In this document: piece after piece, positions 11,889-22,900 of the stretch
How positions within the stretch are numbered: the stretch's first letter is position 1
Layout of the letters: the number at the start of each line of letters is the position of its first letter
Assembly: GCA_027943335.1 (NCBI GenBank)
Contig: BSBK01003258.1
Span: 680,501 to 744,500 of the forward strand
DNA from: Chamaecyparis obtusa
Taxonomy: Eukaryota; Streptophyta; Pinopsida; Cupressales; Cupressaceae
DNA: 64,000 nt
Direction of reading: 5' to 3'
Position numbers and translations under genes: made by a program
Notes under the pieces: generated by a model
What the model was told of the DNA's origin: nothing
The model's database searches: none
Seen by the model: only the letters and a program-made list of their open reading frames with translations

Positions 11889-14542
11889 CTATAAGTGTGA
11901 CACAATCATTGAACCTTCAACCTTTTTCATCTCCAAAAGATGTGACTCAAGCATTGTAAGCTTAGGGGTCAGTAGGCTTCTCAATAAGCCAAATCTATCA
12001 ATAACTCTCCCTTTCTCCATTTCTAGTACTCCTATCCTATCCAATAGCATGGATGTCTCTTTATTCATTTCTCCCATAGTTTGTGAAGATGATTCACAAC
12101 TTTCCATAAGACAGTCAAGGGGAGCCCTATCCTTGGCTATGATGTCATCAATGTTCTTTATGTGCCTATAAGGACTTATGCAATAGCTGTATATTTTCTT
12201 GCCTTGTGCTACACAACTCTTGGCCTTAAGAGTAGTAGCCTTGAGAATGTTTAAGTCCCATGAAATGGACTTACAAACTTCTCTCAGCTTCTTTTCCAAA
12301 AATTTCTTCTCAACCTTTTATTTTGTAGTTTTTAGAAATGAATCAAAATGATTATCAAAGCTATCCAATAATATACCAAGGTTCTCAGCTTCATCCTTTT
12401 CTTTGAAGATATCTGGTGAGGGGAGTAGCTTGTTCACTATTTCTATAGCCCTGACCATTACCTTAACTCTTTTGTCACCTTTCTGAATTGATCTTTCCTT
12501 AGCTTTAGCAAAAGCCATAAATGATAGCCTCATCAAATCATCCTCATCCATGTTTTCCACATTAGAACTTACTAGTTTGGCCATAATTTCCAATAATAAG
12601 GATGTGTCCAAACTAACCTCAGCAACATTTTTTGATTTGATCTGTTCTACCTTCTTTTCCTTCAACTGAATTTCTTTCTCTTGTACTTTTTCTTCTTGTT
12701 TCTCTTCTGATTTCTCTTTGATTCTCTCTCTTTGCTCTAGAGATAAAATCGGCAACATATCTTAAATTGTCTTGTTCCTTATTTCTCATCCTCCGACTAT
12801 GCTAACTATTTTCTAATTTCTAGTTTACTGTATAGGTCTTTGGGAATGCTTCCTTCAATCTCCAAAAAATTCTTCTTAAATGTTAGCAGATACTCAATGA
12901 TAGTATCTTCAATGACTTCTTGGTTTTTAGAGTCATATCTCTCATAGTATCTATTCACTGTTATTATATTTCCATCTTTAATTACTCTCTTCTGCAGTGA
13001 TTTAAGGTCTGGTTTCCACAAGGTTTGTGGATCCTTTTGAGATATTTTCTCTCCCTCTTTCTCAACTACCTTTTCTTCCTTCTTCTTCCTTTTTACTTCT
13101 CTCTTTTTCCATAGTATTGTCCTTCTTACCTATCCTTGTGTATCTTTTGGGAATAACTGTAGGCACAACATCTTGTGTTTCTTTCTATTGAGAGGCTGAA
13201 AAATCAACAATATCAACAGTAGGAGCTACTATCTTTTTTGTCTCCAAAGGAATGGGTGCATTGGTGGCAATGCTAGAAGATGCCTCCATCTTATTTTTCA
13301 TATCTATCAATTGCCTTTTTGTGATTCCCACCTTCACAGTGATATCTTCAACAATCTTGCTAACTTTCCTTTTCCTTGTTATCTTCTCTTGCTCTTCTAT
13401 GACTTTTTCATACTTCTCCCTATATGTTCCCCATATTTCTTGGGTAGGGTCTTTTTCCAATACCAGTACATGCTCCACTTGCATACTTAGGATTTTAGCA
13501 CTTACCTCATATCCCATAGGATAGAACCATTTCATTCTAGGCTCAACTAGCTCAAAGCAGACACAATCAGTTTCAACCATGAAATAGATAGTGTCCTCAT
13601 ATTTTTTCACTAAATTCTCTGGTATCCTGTACCTCTCTTTCATCTGCCTCTATAATATATTAGTCATGGCAAATAGTTCACCATCAACCCAATTCTTATC
13701 CTATCTTCTGTAGTACTCTAAAATTTGAATTCTTGTGGGTACATTGTTATTCCATGCCCTAGGGTGGATGCCAGGAAACTTGTGAATGATATGGATATAC
13801 ATATGGATTAGCAATGATCCAAACCTAAATGCCTTAGATTTTTCCTTCTTTATAACCTTTACATTCTCAATAAACTGTTGTGCTAGGATTTCATAGAGAT
13901 TATACTTCTTGTTTTCTTTCACCATTCTGTATGCCATCATGATGAACCCAAAAGATACAGAATTAAGCTTGAGCTACTATAAAACAACTTGTAGCCTAGC
14001 AAAATTGCTACCAATCTGACATCCTAAAAATAAATGTCATTTACTGTCATTTACCTCTTATCCCACTTCGAATGGGTTAGGGTTTCTACCTAATTCCTTA
14101 GGTTCTTTTTTGCTATAGGTATGGATCCTTCATTTTCAAGGCTTGTGATCTCATGAATCAGTTGTGCACATATTTTTAGAGGTTGTTCACCAATCCACAA
14201 AAACTGATCATGAACTCTGATAAGAATGATATTAAACCATTCAACTTCTGTGAATTCTATGAGTAGGGTTAACTTAAGGATTGATTGATCTTGTAGGTGC
14301 TTAAATTATTTTACAATGGATCCATCAGCTTCTATCATACTATCCAATTCAATGTAGATGTTAACCTCACCAATGATTTTATACTTGCAGTGTATGTATG
14401 CCCTAATGTATTCTACGTGCAACACACCTACAAGGGTTTGTGAAAATTCTCCTTTCAGATCATCCTCAAAGGATTTGAATGGATGCCTCTTGAACTTATA
14501 CTTAGGTCTATCTATAACACCATAAACTATTGGTGCATCCAT
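11889..14542 (-). pseudogene. E second ORF: long protein of unknown function, decayed
   Basis: On the minus strand, open stretches line up from MDAPIVYGVIDRPKYKF (14542) through 13940-13701, 13643-13185, 13021-12806, 12758-12318 and 12299-11889. Most share one frame, with a frameshift on each side of 13021-12806 and another between 14306 and 13940. The product would be roughly 850-900 residues. It has a segment with AFRFGSLLIHMYIHIIHKF (about 13810-13850), a region rich in Lys/Glu (12650-12750, 13100-13430) likely to be helical or coiled coil, and a final helical part. It resembles the many hypothetical proteins annotated from plant retrotransposons and perhaps the putative plant transposon protein domain, but I cannot assign it. 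It sits where pol would be. Confidence 0.6.
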
Positions 14543-14947
14543 GAATTCTCTAAGAGATTAGGTCTAAATACCTTAAACACACCTGAATTCAGTGCTTTGC
14601 TTCACGTGATCATGTAATCACTCTACTAGATGACTTATAATCTTCTCAACTCTATTCTCCTTAAGCACTGATCAAGAAATGGTGTAGATTTGAGGTCTTT
14701 CAATTCCTTTTATCCATCAAAAGTTGAGTATGTGTATTAAACACAGGTAGCTCAACTTCACATGCCATCTAATCGATACAAAACTCAAACACAAAAGATG
14801 AATCTCCAAGTGCTGCGCTCTCATCTACATACTCCTCAGTGTCTATACATATCATACCTAATCTTGCATGAGCTTAATCCATATATACAGGCACTAGATA
14901 TTTTCTGTTCACTGCATCCAATGATCCCCATAAGGCCATGCGGCCTT

Positions 14948-16162
14948 CTAGGTCCATGCCTCAAAGAACTCATCATGTGAAAACATAGTATCATCAACTA
15001 TCTCTCCCTGAACCAATGCTTTTTTTATAACTTTTATTTTCCATATCTTCTCATCCCCTAATTTCTTGAAATGACTCTCAAAGTCATTCATGTAGTCATT
15101 TAGACTTTTACCATTGTCACCAATATTCTTCCTTATAACCATAGGAGGTGGTCCTTTTGGTTCACTTGATCTTCTTGGTCCTCTTCTATTGTCTTCTCCA
15201 TTATATCTACAAAACTTTACAATTTGACCTAGATTGTTACATTTGTAACAAGTAGGTGGTCTCCTTCTATCTTGGTTAATATGCAACTTACAATACCTTG
15301 CTGTATGCCCAAAGTTATTGCATTTTTGACATGTAATCTTGATTGCTGATTCTTCTCTGACATAGTCTTGCTTATACTTGGACTGATCAAGTTTTCTACA
15401 ATCTTCTTTCTTGTGTCCATATTCATAGCAATTAAAATAGTAACTGGTAAAGGGCTTAGAGTTACCTTTTATTTTGCAATCTCTTTTCATGTGTCCAACT
15501 TTGTTGCATCTGAAACATCTACCTCTGAAGGGTCTGAACTATTCTCTAGGTTCTTCATGAGTAGGTCTCTCTTCAGGAGTAGGTCTTTCTTCAGTTTTTG
15601 CTTCATTTGATTCTTCTTGGGTATTTGAATATTTTTCTTCATTGAATCCAACTCTGACAATATCTCCTTTAGGCTTTTGTCTTTCTCTTTGTTCATCAAT
15701 CTTGTCACTGCTCATGTGCAACTTCTCAATGTGTAATTTGGCTTGAGTGAGTTCACCTTTAATGATCTGATTATATTTTTCCAATTCTTGATATTTATCT
15801 TTGTATTGGTCAAGTTTAGTCTTCATTTGACTTATCTGCATATTAGCTTCTTTTAGTGACTCTTCAACTTTGTTTCTTTCATCCTTTTCATGCTAAATTT
15901 CTTTAATCATCAAAAGATTGATTTGTTCTTTTTCTTTCTCCAACTTCTTCACTTTGTCTGATGTATCACTGTCTAAATCTTCTTTGATCTTCTCCATAAG
16001 GTCTTGTCTCTGACTTTTTGCAATCTCAAGTTGTTCTCTTAGTTTCCTGATGAAAGCTTCTTCTCTTCTTAATTTGAATTTGAATTTGCCATTCTCAACC
16101 TTCACTTTATCTAGATCTTCAAGTGCAACTTCAAATTTCTCTTCCAAATCTTTTGAATCCAT
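14948..16162 (-). pseudogene. E first ORF: coiled-coil gag-like protein with four CCHC knuckles
   Basis: One minus-strand frame runs from the ATG at 16162 (MDSKDLEEKFEVALEDL) to 14948, about 404 codons with stops at 15893 and 15539. Residues 1-200 are a strong coiled coil (heptads rich in Leu, Lys, Glu). Then comes an acidic Glu/Pro stretch and four zinc-knuckle units: CFRCNKVGHMKRDC, a second whose first Cys is Tyr (YFNCYEYGHKKEDC), CQKCNNFGHTARYC, and a fourth whose His is Gln (CYKCNNLGQIVKFC). The C-terminal part has a helical segment (NDYMNDFESHFKKLGDEKI). Knuckles bind the element RNA in gag proteins. The start was chosen as the first ATG after the primer site that opens the coiled-coil frame. 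Confidence 0.7.
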
Positions 16163-16207
16163 TCTGATCTCCCTTAAGCTGTTAGGCTTTCTTTCCAAGG
16201 GCCAATA

Positions 16208-16219
16208 GCTCTGATACCA
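16208..16219 (-). promoter_or_regulatory. E primer-binding site
   Basis: TGGTATCAGAGC in element sense, a full 12-base match to the usual initiator Met-tRNA primer site, a few bases beyond the LTR end. Confidence 0.9.
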
Positions 16220-16221
16220 AT

Positions 16222-17273
16222 TTTTAGGATTAGGTAATACTGAGAGTGGGGGTGAATCAGTATTACCGAACTTTGATTTCAAATTTAAACAATTATAAAC
16301 AATCCAAAGTAATGCAGAAATCAAAAGAACATATAAGCATAAAACATTACTCATGACACCATGCTTTGTTCTTGAGGAAACCTTTGCCAAGGGAAAACCT
16401 CAGTGGGGATGGTACCCACAAATATGCACTAAAATATAATATCCCTATTAGGAGATCTAGCCCTGTTAGGAGCTAGTTGTTACATAGTACATTTCCTTGT
16501 TAGAGGAATACAATACCCTATTAGGGGTATAAAAAATAGTTGGTTAAAGGTGGTGAGCACACTTCTCTTACAATAAAAAAATGTCTCAAAATAATTCTCC
16601 AAAATGTGAACAGTACAAGCACTTATCTTGCTTAGATAGTTCCAGTTATAGCTCAGTTTCTTATTGATCTCGCATATGATCTTTGCTCTTAGATTCAAAA
16701 TCTTTCTTTATCATCATAAATACTACCATACTTTGCTTTCACAAAAGCACTCTATACTTATACAAAATCAACCTTCAAGTCGGCTTCACAAATACCATAC
16801 AAAACATAATAATAACTTATGCAAATGATAATTATGGAGTCAAAGATATTATATTACCAAAGTTTTGGAAATATAATCTATTCACTTATCTTAGCACGTT
16901 ACCATATCCACTATACTCCCCTTGATCTTCGCAACTGTTCATATACCCTGTTATACTATTTTACTATCTTCGCATACCTTTCGAACATTGTATCTCATAG
17001 ATCTAGTAACCAAAAATCATGCTCTCTTAACTGAAGCATGTATACATCCCAAAATACCTTTAGTTAACTTTGCAAGCCCTAATACCTTATATATCTTCAT
17101 CACTGACCAAAACTATAAAACTATACCTTGTTATCCTGATTCTAGACTTAGTCATTTTCATGACTGTGACTCCAGTGACAATCTTCTCAAGATGCGATCA
17201 CTCAAATCATAAGTGTTTCCATTAATGAAAACCCTCAAGTGATCCCTAATGCCCAGAACATCACTTGCCAACA
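16222..17273 (-). repeat. E 5' LTR
   Basis: 1052 bases; in element sense TGTTGGCAAGTGATG to CCTAATCCTAAAA. It aligns with 8975-9911 plus 11380-11499. Confidence 0.88.
16233..16267 (-). promoter_or_regulatory. U5 hairpin of E 5' LTR (perfect 11-bp stem)
   Basis: GGTAATACTGA (16233-16243) and TCAGTATTACC (16257-16267) are exact reverse complements. The 13-base loop reads GAGTGGGGGTGAA in plus sense (TTCACCCCCACTC in element sense). The primer site starts within about 20 bases of the stem. Confidence 0.65.
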
Positions 17274-17278
17274 TCATC

Positions 17279-17974
17279 TTCACTGTCACTATCACTTTCA
17301 TTATTTATATTATGCTTACTATTAGATTTACCAATCTTGAGAGATGACATAAAAGAAGACTCAACACTTGGTACAACACTATTGTCATAATTATTCAGCT
17401 CAAAAGTAGTTAACTTTCCAATCATAATATCAAGGGTAAGAGTTCTATTAGTTGCATACCTCATCTCATGAATAGAAGATATTCTAATTGCATAGACCAG
17501 TAAAAAAGTTCTTAGTATTTTAATTACCACAGTATCTTCAGAAATAATACCTCCTGCTCCTTGGATAGCATTAAATACCTCTTTGATTCAATTAGAGTAT
17601 TGTGTGATGTTCTCTCCTTTCATCTTCATGTCATCAAATCTACCTCTTAAGCTTTCAGCTCTGGATCTCATTACATTCACATCACCACCATGAACCAGTG
17701 CAAGTTTATCCCACATTTTCTTTGCTATAGTGCATGCTTTGACATCTTCAAATTCAGCATCAGTTAGAGAAGCATTAATCTCTATCATAGTTATATTATG
17801 TTCATGTCTTTCTCTCAACCAATCAACTATCAAAGGTCTAATAGTCAACTATATGTAGCCATGGTCTAGTAGATGTAGAGTAGATTCTCCAATTCCAGAT
17901 ATGTGAAGCCTCATCCTACTTTTCCATGTGGAGAATTTATCTTTGTTCATCTTAGGCACTTCCCTCTTATACAT
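17279..17974 (-). pseudogene. D gag (copia-type) remnant
   Basis: The minus-strand frame starts at an ATG at 17974 (MYKREVPKMNKDKF) and contains copia gag hallmarks: AKKMWDKL, a DDMKMKGENITQY segment, and the TFELNNYD segment near the C-terminal side. Stops occur after DHGYI and after ITQYSN. It is cut at 17278 by the edge of E and resumes at 8969 with the acidic linker and zinc knuckle. Gag proteins of this family form the virus-like particle that packages element RNA. Confidence 0.85.
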
Positions 17975-18028
17975 CTTGTGATATTTTTGCTCAAGTCCTT
18001 AAAAATTTCCTCCAAGCAACCAATTTTT

Positions 18029-18041
18029 CTCTGATACCAAT
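18029..18041 (-). promoter_or_regulatory. D primer-binding site
   Basis: In element sense the LTR end TTCTAACA is followed by TTGGTATCAGAG, complementary to the 3' end of plant initiator Met-tRNA, the usual copia primer. Confidence 0.85.
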
Positions 18042-19551
18042 TGTTAGAATAACTGAGAGGGGGGGGAGGTGAATTAGTTAAATCAGTTATCCTATAGTCC
18101 CAAACTAACAGATGTACAATACAAAACTATTTTAACAATTTATGCAACTCGGTAAGATAAAATATCAATCTGTCTATTCACTTTACCGAATACCAGTAAT
18201 TATCCAAACTGTGATTACCGATTAAATCAACTATGCAGTATGTAAAGTATGATAGCAAAACAATCATTAAAAACAACTCATAACACAATGATTTAACGTG
18301 GAAACCCTACCAAGGGAAAAACCACCTGGGACCAATAACCCAAAACATTTCACTCTTCTAAAGTGAGCTCGGTTAGGAGTCAACTCTATTAAAGGTAACA
18401 ATGCACACTGTTAGGTGTGACCTGGTTAGAGGATTTATCACTAACAGTTAACTCTTGACCAACATTCACTATGGGGTCAACAAGATAACAATTAACATTC
18501 ATTGAATGTCATATGGAAATACAATAAGACTGTTAAGTCCACTTGGTTAAGAGATTTTGTTGAATCAATGGTTAAAATAATATAGTTATGATCTGATTCA
18601 AATACAACTCAATTGCAAATATTCAGATCTATGCTATGCTCATAAAACTCATATGATCATTATTCAATTCAGTTCCTCAATATATCCTCAACTTAATTCA
18701 CTCGGTAAATAGTCCTCTGACGCTCAGTTATGCCTGCTCGGTTATGTCTGTAACTAGTTTGATCAAGAATGCATGAATAAAGTCTTCATGTGAAATCTCT
18801 GCAGTCTCTATTTGTCCAGCATGTTTCAACAATGAAACTCATGTCTCTTAAATAGACAAGTAAACCATTTTCATATCAGCCATTGGATTTTTCCTCTTAA
18901 TCTCCTTCGTCCATTTTGCCGCTTACACCTTCTTGGGTAGATGTATCCTTAACACATTTCAATCTCATCCTTTAGATCATCTTTGAATTATGTTAGCCAT
19001 GGATCTTATAATTAACTTCATCATTTATCTTGAAATCGTAACAATTTCCAACTCATCAATTTTAGTCGGCTGAACTTAGCATTTAATGTTTTCATCCATA
19101 CTCAGTTAATATTGAATGTGTTGGTGATAACTAAATTGGCTATTACTGTCACTTAGTATACACTTCACGGGCTCGATGTATACAACAGTCTTCAATTACC
19201 GACCTCACTAACTTGCTCAATTCAAATATTTTCTTCACAATAGATAAATTTAACATGCTCAAGTCAACAATATAAAGCCATACACTCATCAATAAGTTAC
19301 CCTATGTATACCTTTTCTTTATCTATCATATCCATCTTTTCCTTATGTAGATATCTCATTTCTTCATCTTGTCTTCCTTCTACAAATGTTCAAATGTTTG
19401 TAACTATCATGATAAGTATAGTAAAAAATAGTTGACATCAATGACAACATATTGAATGATTTAATCATCTTACATATCACTTTAATAGCTCAGTGATCTC
19501 TAATCACTGTTCTTCAATTCATCAAGATATTCAATCAGTTGTAGTTCATCA
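18042..19551 (-). repeat. D 5' LTR
   Basis: A 1510-base LTR bounded by TGTTAGAAT (plus sense, left) and GTAGTTCATCA (right), aligned with 5027-6498. It is a little longer than the 3' LTR through small indels. The minus-strand frame at 19500-19751 crosses its right edge and belongs mostly to the flanking relic ORF. Confidence 0.88.
18046..18093 (-). promoter_or_regulatory. U5 hairpin of D 5' LTR
   Basis: In element sense AGGATAACTGA pairs with TCAGTTATTCT (ten Watson-Crick pairs and one G-U). It encloses a C-rich loop, and the LTR then ends and the primer site follows. The position and loop match the hairpins of E and G, although the stem sequences differ. Confidence 0.6.
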
Positions 19552-20880
19552 TTATACTCTATTGGGTCAACCAAGTCTACATGAGAAATTAATTCATTCC
19601 ATGCTACCTGAACCAAATCTACTTTAGAATTTGAATAATTCTCAACTTGCTGAACAAAGTCCACTTCTAAATTTGGATCACAAACATCCTTGCCGCTATG
19701 AATTTCAAATGTGTTTTTGGGTTGCATCGTCATTAGAGGTACTGTCACCAATGTAGTATCCGACTCTAATGGTGTGGGGGGTCTAAATTTATTTGAAGAG
19801 GCATTAAATTTCTTATCTTAGGAGTTGGATGTGTAGTTTCAAGTTCTAGAGGGAAGCATACACCTCTTTTATGGGCAAGCATCCTCGTTGTTTCTCTTAT
19901 CACTAGACGACATTTATCCTTGGATCGCCATGCCTTCCCCATATGCAATCGAATAAGAAGAAGAGTGATGCTAGCCATTGAATGTCAACATATATGCTTG
20001 AATGAGAAACTATTATGCATTTTCCAATTTCTTGATATTCTAGTCTTAATGTGTCTGTGATGCTTGAACACAGGAGTTACGATTCCCTTGTTTGGTTATA
20101 TTATTGTTTATTTAGTTTCCTATACATTTATGAATGAATGTGGTCAACTAATGACAATAGGGAGGAGGTCATATAGAGATGAAGAAACAAAATAACTAGA
20201 TTAGTTTTGATTCATGGTCAAAACTTTCCAGATCAACTAGTTGAGGTGGGGTAGCCAGTGTGTTATCATTCCACATAATTTTTTGAATGTACACACGACA
20301 AGGAAGTGTGGGAAATAAACTAGTATGACTTTTAATGTGTACCTTGGTAAAAAATCATGGTGGTATTTGGTTGGTAACTACTCTTCAAAGAATTTGTTGG
20401 TCTGAAAGAGTTTCTAAGAACTCTCTTAGTTGTGGACCATAGATTTCTAGAAAAAAACTATTGATATAGTTGGTCTACCATGACTCTAGAATGACCTTGA
20501 ATATGTAAGAATAGAAAAAATGTGTGGTGGGTAGAAAATGATCATCACAAGGATATGGAGCATGAAATAATTCTTTAATCAGATGAGATTGGCTTGTAAT
20601 CCATTCTTGTTGTACTTGAATTGACCCATATGGGATCTCCACTAGGCATTCTTTGCGGGGAATGGGTCTCTGAGGTAAGGTGGAGTATGTTTCATGAATA
20701 TAAGCTAGGATATCTTCATCTACATCATTTGGAGGATATGTTTCCATAAGATGTAGACATCACAATTTCCTATGGGCCTTCAAGTAGTTGTCTCCATCAT
20801 ATTCATAGTTCATCACAATATGATAGTGATGTTCTATGTTACTAGTATCAACACTTAGTTGTGTCCAAGTTCATTGTTTG
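19552..20880 (-). pseudogene. 5' part of the decayed ORF split by D
   Basis: Minus-strand coding-like stretches: 20475-20880 (NYEYDGDNYLKAHRKL, one TGA, then METYPPNDVDEDILAYIHE to 20475), 19766-19978 (starts MASITLLLIRLHMGKAW), and 19552-19760, which enters D in frame with 5021-4076. A one-base frameshift at a C run (about 19774-19780) joins LQINLDPP to TPLESDTTLV. 19980-20470 is full of stops and could be an intron or decayed sequence. No known domain is visible. The pieces read as one protein because they share strand, order and composition, but whether 20475-20880 belongs to it is less certain. Confidence 0.4.
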
Positions 20881-21127
20881 GATTGGATCATGGTTAGTTG
20901 TTAAGTGTCATCTGTCATAGGTAAAGTAGAAATTTAATAAATAGGAAGGAATAAGTAAAAGTAATAGAACATGATATATATATGAACATGAAGGAAATAG
21001 TAAATAGGACAAAGGTTAGATAAGCTGGAGACAACTATCATATCGTGATGAAATGAACATGATTCTAATGTATCAATAATCATATACAAATCTTCAAGTG
21101 AAATGAACATGATTGTCATAGCAGAAA

Positions 21128-21280
21128 GGATAGAAATGTGGATCTGTAAAAAACTATAAGTGAATAAAATAATGGAAAGGATAGAAAAGTGGATGTGTAA
21201 CAAAACTATAAGTGAACAAAATAGTAGAAAGGATAGAATCATGGATACTTTCCAAACTATAACTGAAAATATGAATGAAA
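21128..21280 (+). repeat. 51-52-bp tandem repeat, three copies
   Basis: GGATAGAA begins units at 21128, 21179 and 21231. Each continues with a GTGGAT block and ACTATAAGTGAA; the third unit is diverged. The open minus-strand frame across it (20934-21302) is hydrophobic by composition and I do not regard it as a gene. Confidence 0.7.
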
Positions 21281-22895
21281 CGACAAAAAGAACCAAAAAC
21301 ATGTGACGATGTGTGAAACTAGTAAGGGTTTAGAAACCAAAAAAAAATGAAAGAAATAGTAGAATGGATAGATATATGAAAATGAATTCAAAAGAAAAGG
21401 AAATAGAAAAATAACATTAAACTATAGTAAACACGAACATACCTAGCTAAATAGCTTCAATTCTTGCTGCACTGCGCTCTGCTTTCTTTTTGTTCTTTGT
21501 TGGGTGTTGAATGGGCCGAATGAGATGTTTTCAGTCTACTTGCCTTTACTTTAAGCACTCTTACAATTTTTAAATTTGAATTTCAATATTTACTTACAAG
21601 AATTCATCTGACGACTTCTTTCAGTTAAGATTTGATGGGTCTTTAATGGTTATTGGTGGCCTTACAAAAGTTTTTTTTGATTTTGTAGGTGGTTTAGTGT
21701 TGAAGTGACCACATCTTGTGCACTTAAGGAGGAATTGTGAAACATTTTGGATGGATTGCTGGGTCAGGGTCTTGTCTAAGTGTTAAAGGATGGTAACATA
21801 TATGTAGGTAGTACAGGTCTGACTAGTAGCATTGAGGTGGCACTGTGGTTGATGTGGAAAGCCTCATTTCAATGTTAAATGTTCACATATAAGTGATTGG
21901 ACAAGAGTGTAATCGAGGTAGAAAAGTTTTTCTTTTGTAGTGACTAGCCCACTTTAAGCCATGTTAGAACCTGTCAGTGTGAATGATAGGTTGCTTGTCC
22001 ATCAGGAAAGGGACCTAATTTTTTATTTGTTGCATATAAAAAACACTGTTTGTCCTAATACGATGCATTTAAAATTGTATTATGTTGTCTTTATCTTGAG
22101 CATTGACTTTTTCAAAACTATGTGGACATGTAATGGCATTCGACATGATTGCATGTGGGCCCCTATTAGTTCCACTAACATCATACATTTAGGACCCCAC
22201 ACACTTATTGGATCCTCTTCCCTAATCATACCTATATGGGTACACATGTACTAGCTTAGTTATGGTGTGAGAGACACTTACTAAGTACATGTTAAACCAC
22301 ATGACTAGCTACAAAGGTTGCATAACCTAGGTAGGCTAGTATTCATGGGACTCAGGTGTAAAGTGTTTTGTGAGTTTGATCTATTTTTATGGAGTGGGAT
22401 GTCCCATCAAGTAAAAAAATATTGCTATAGGATAAAATCAAATATTTTCTTTGAAAGTAGCGGCCCCTAGTTTTTAGAGTTACATATTTAAGTGGGTTGA
22501 AAAGGTGGGGGCCATGGCTAAAATTTTCCCCACCAGTTTAGGCTTTTCTTACCACTTGTCAACTATATGAAAATTTTGAATTCTTATCAATAGATTGTTT
22601 TCTATTTTTTAATATATTTTTTCATATGAAATGAATATGATAAATAAAAAAATTGATGAGACCACCAACTTCCATAAGTTATGGAGCTTAAATATTTAAG
22701 CATGAATTCCACTACAAAATTCACGGGACCTACCAGTTTGAAATAATCTTAAAAAATCTTAACAACACCCACTGAAACTTTTTAGGAAGCCCCCTTCATG
22801 TGACCATACCCTTATTTCTTCTACACCTATTTTTTCATCCCTAACAATTAAAACCATTTTTCATGTCTATTTTTTTCAATCAATGAGTTTGTCTA
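21281..22895. other. Unique AT-rich spacer
   Basis: I see no coding region, repeat or motif that I can support here. The plus-strand frame 21961-22254 has no recognisable domain. Confidence 0.5.
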
Positions 22896-22900
22896 CATTT

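Larger units (their letters stand above)
8975..17273 (-). mobile_element. Element E: pol-less LTR retrotransposon inside D
   Basis: Flanked by an exact TCATC duplication (8970-8974 and 17274-17278). LTRs are 8975-11499 (interrupted by F; about 1057 bases without it) and 16222-17273 (1052 bases). A Met-tRNA primer site lies at 16208-16219 and a polypurine tract next to the 3' LTR. The 4.7-kb interior carries a gag-like ORF with a coiled coil and four zinc knuckles and a second long ORF of unknown function. I find no protease, integrase or reverse transcriptase motif. Its primer site, polypurine tract and U5 hairpin match D and G, so it was probably mobilised in trans. Confidence 0.85.
5027..19551 (-). 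mobile_element. Element D: Ty1/copia LTR retrotransposon, interrupted by E
   Basis: D is a minus-strand copia element. Its 3' LTR is 5027-6498 and its 5' LTR is 18042-19551. A primer site complementary to initiator Met-tRNA (TGGTATCAGAG in element sense) lies next to the 5' LTR. The gag part (17279-17974) is separated from the zinc knuckle, protease and rest of pol (7000-8965) by the insertion of E at 8975-17273. Flanks TTATT (5022-5026) and TTATA (19552-19556) are a likely target-site duplication with one change. D is defective: in-frame stops throughout and a large internal deletion joining integrase to reverse transcriptase. It disrupts an older ORF on the same strand. Confidence 0.9.

Noticed and set aside
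15893..16390. Minus-strand frame starting at 16390 as a membrane protein
   Set aside because: Its first part translates the LTR and primer site of E; the protein-like part begins at the ATG at 16162.
20934..21302. 122-codon hydrophobic minus-strand frame
   Set aside because: It lies over a 51-52-bp tandem repeat and owes its membrane-like look to AT-rich repeat composition.
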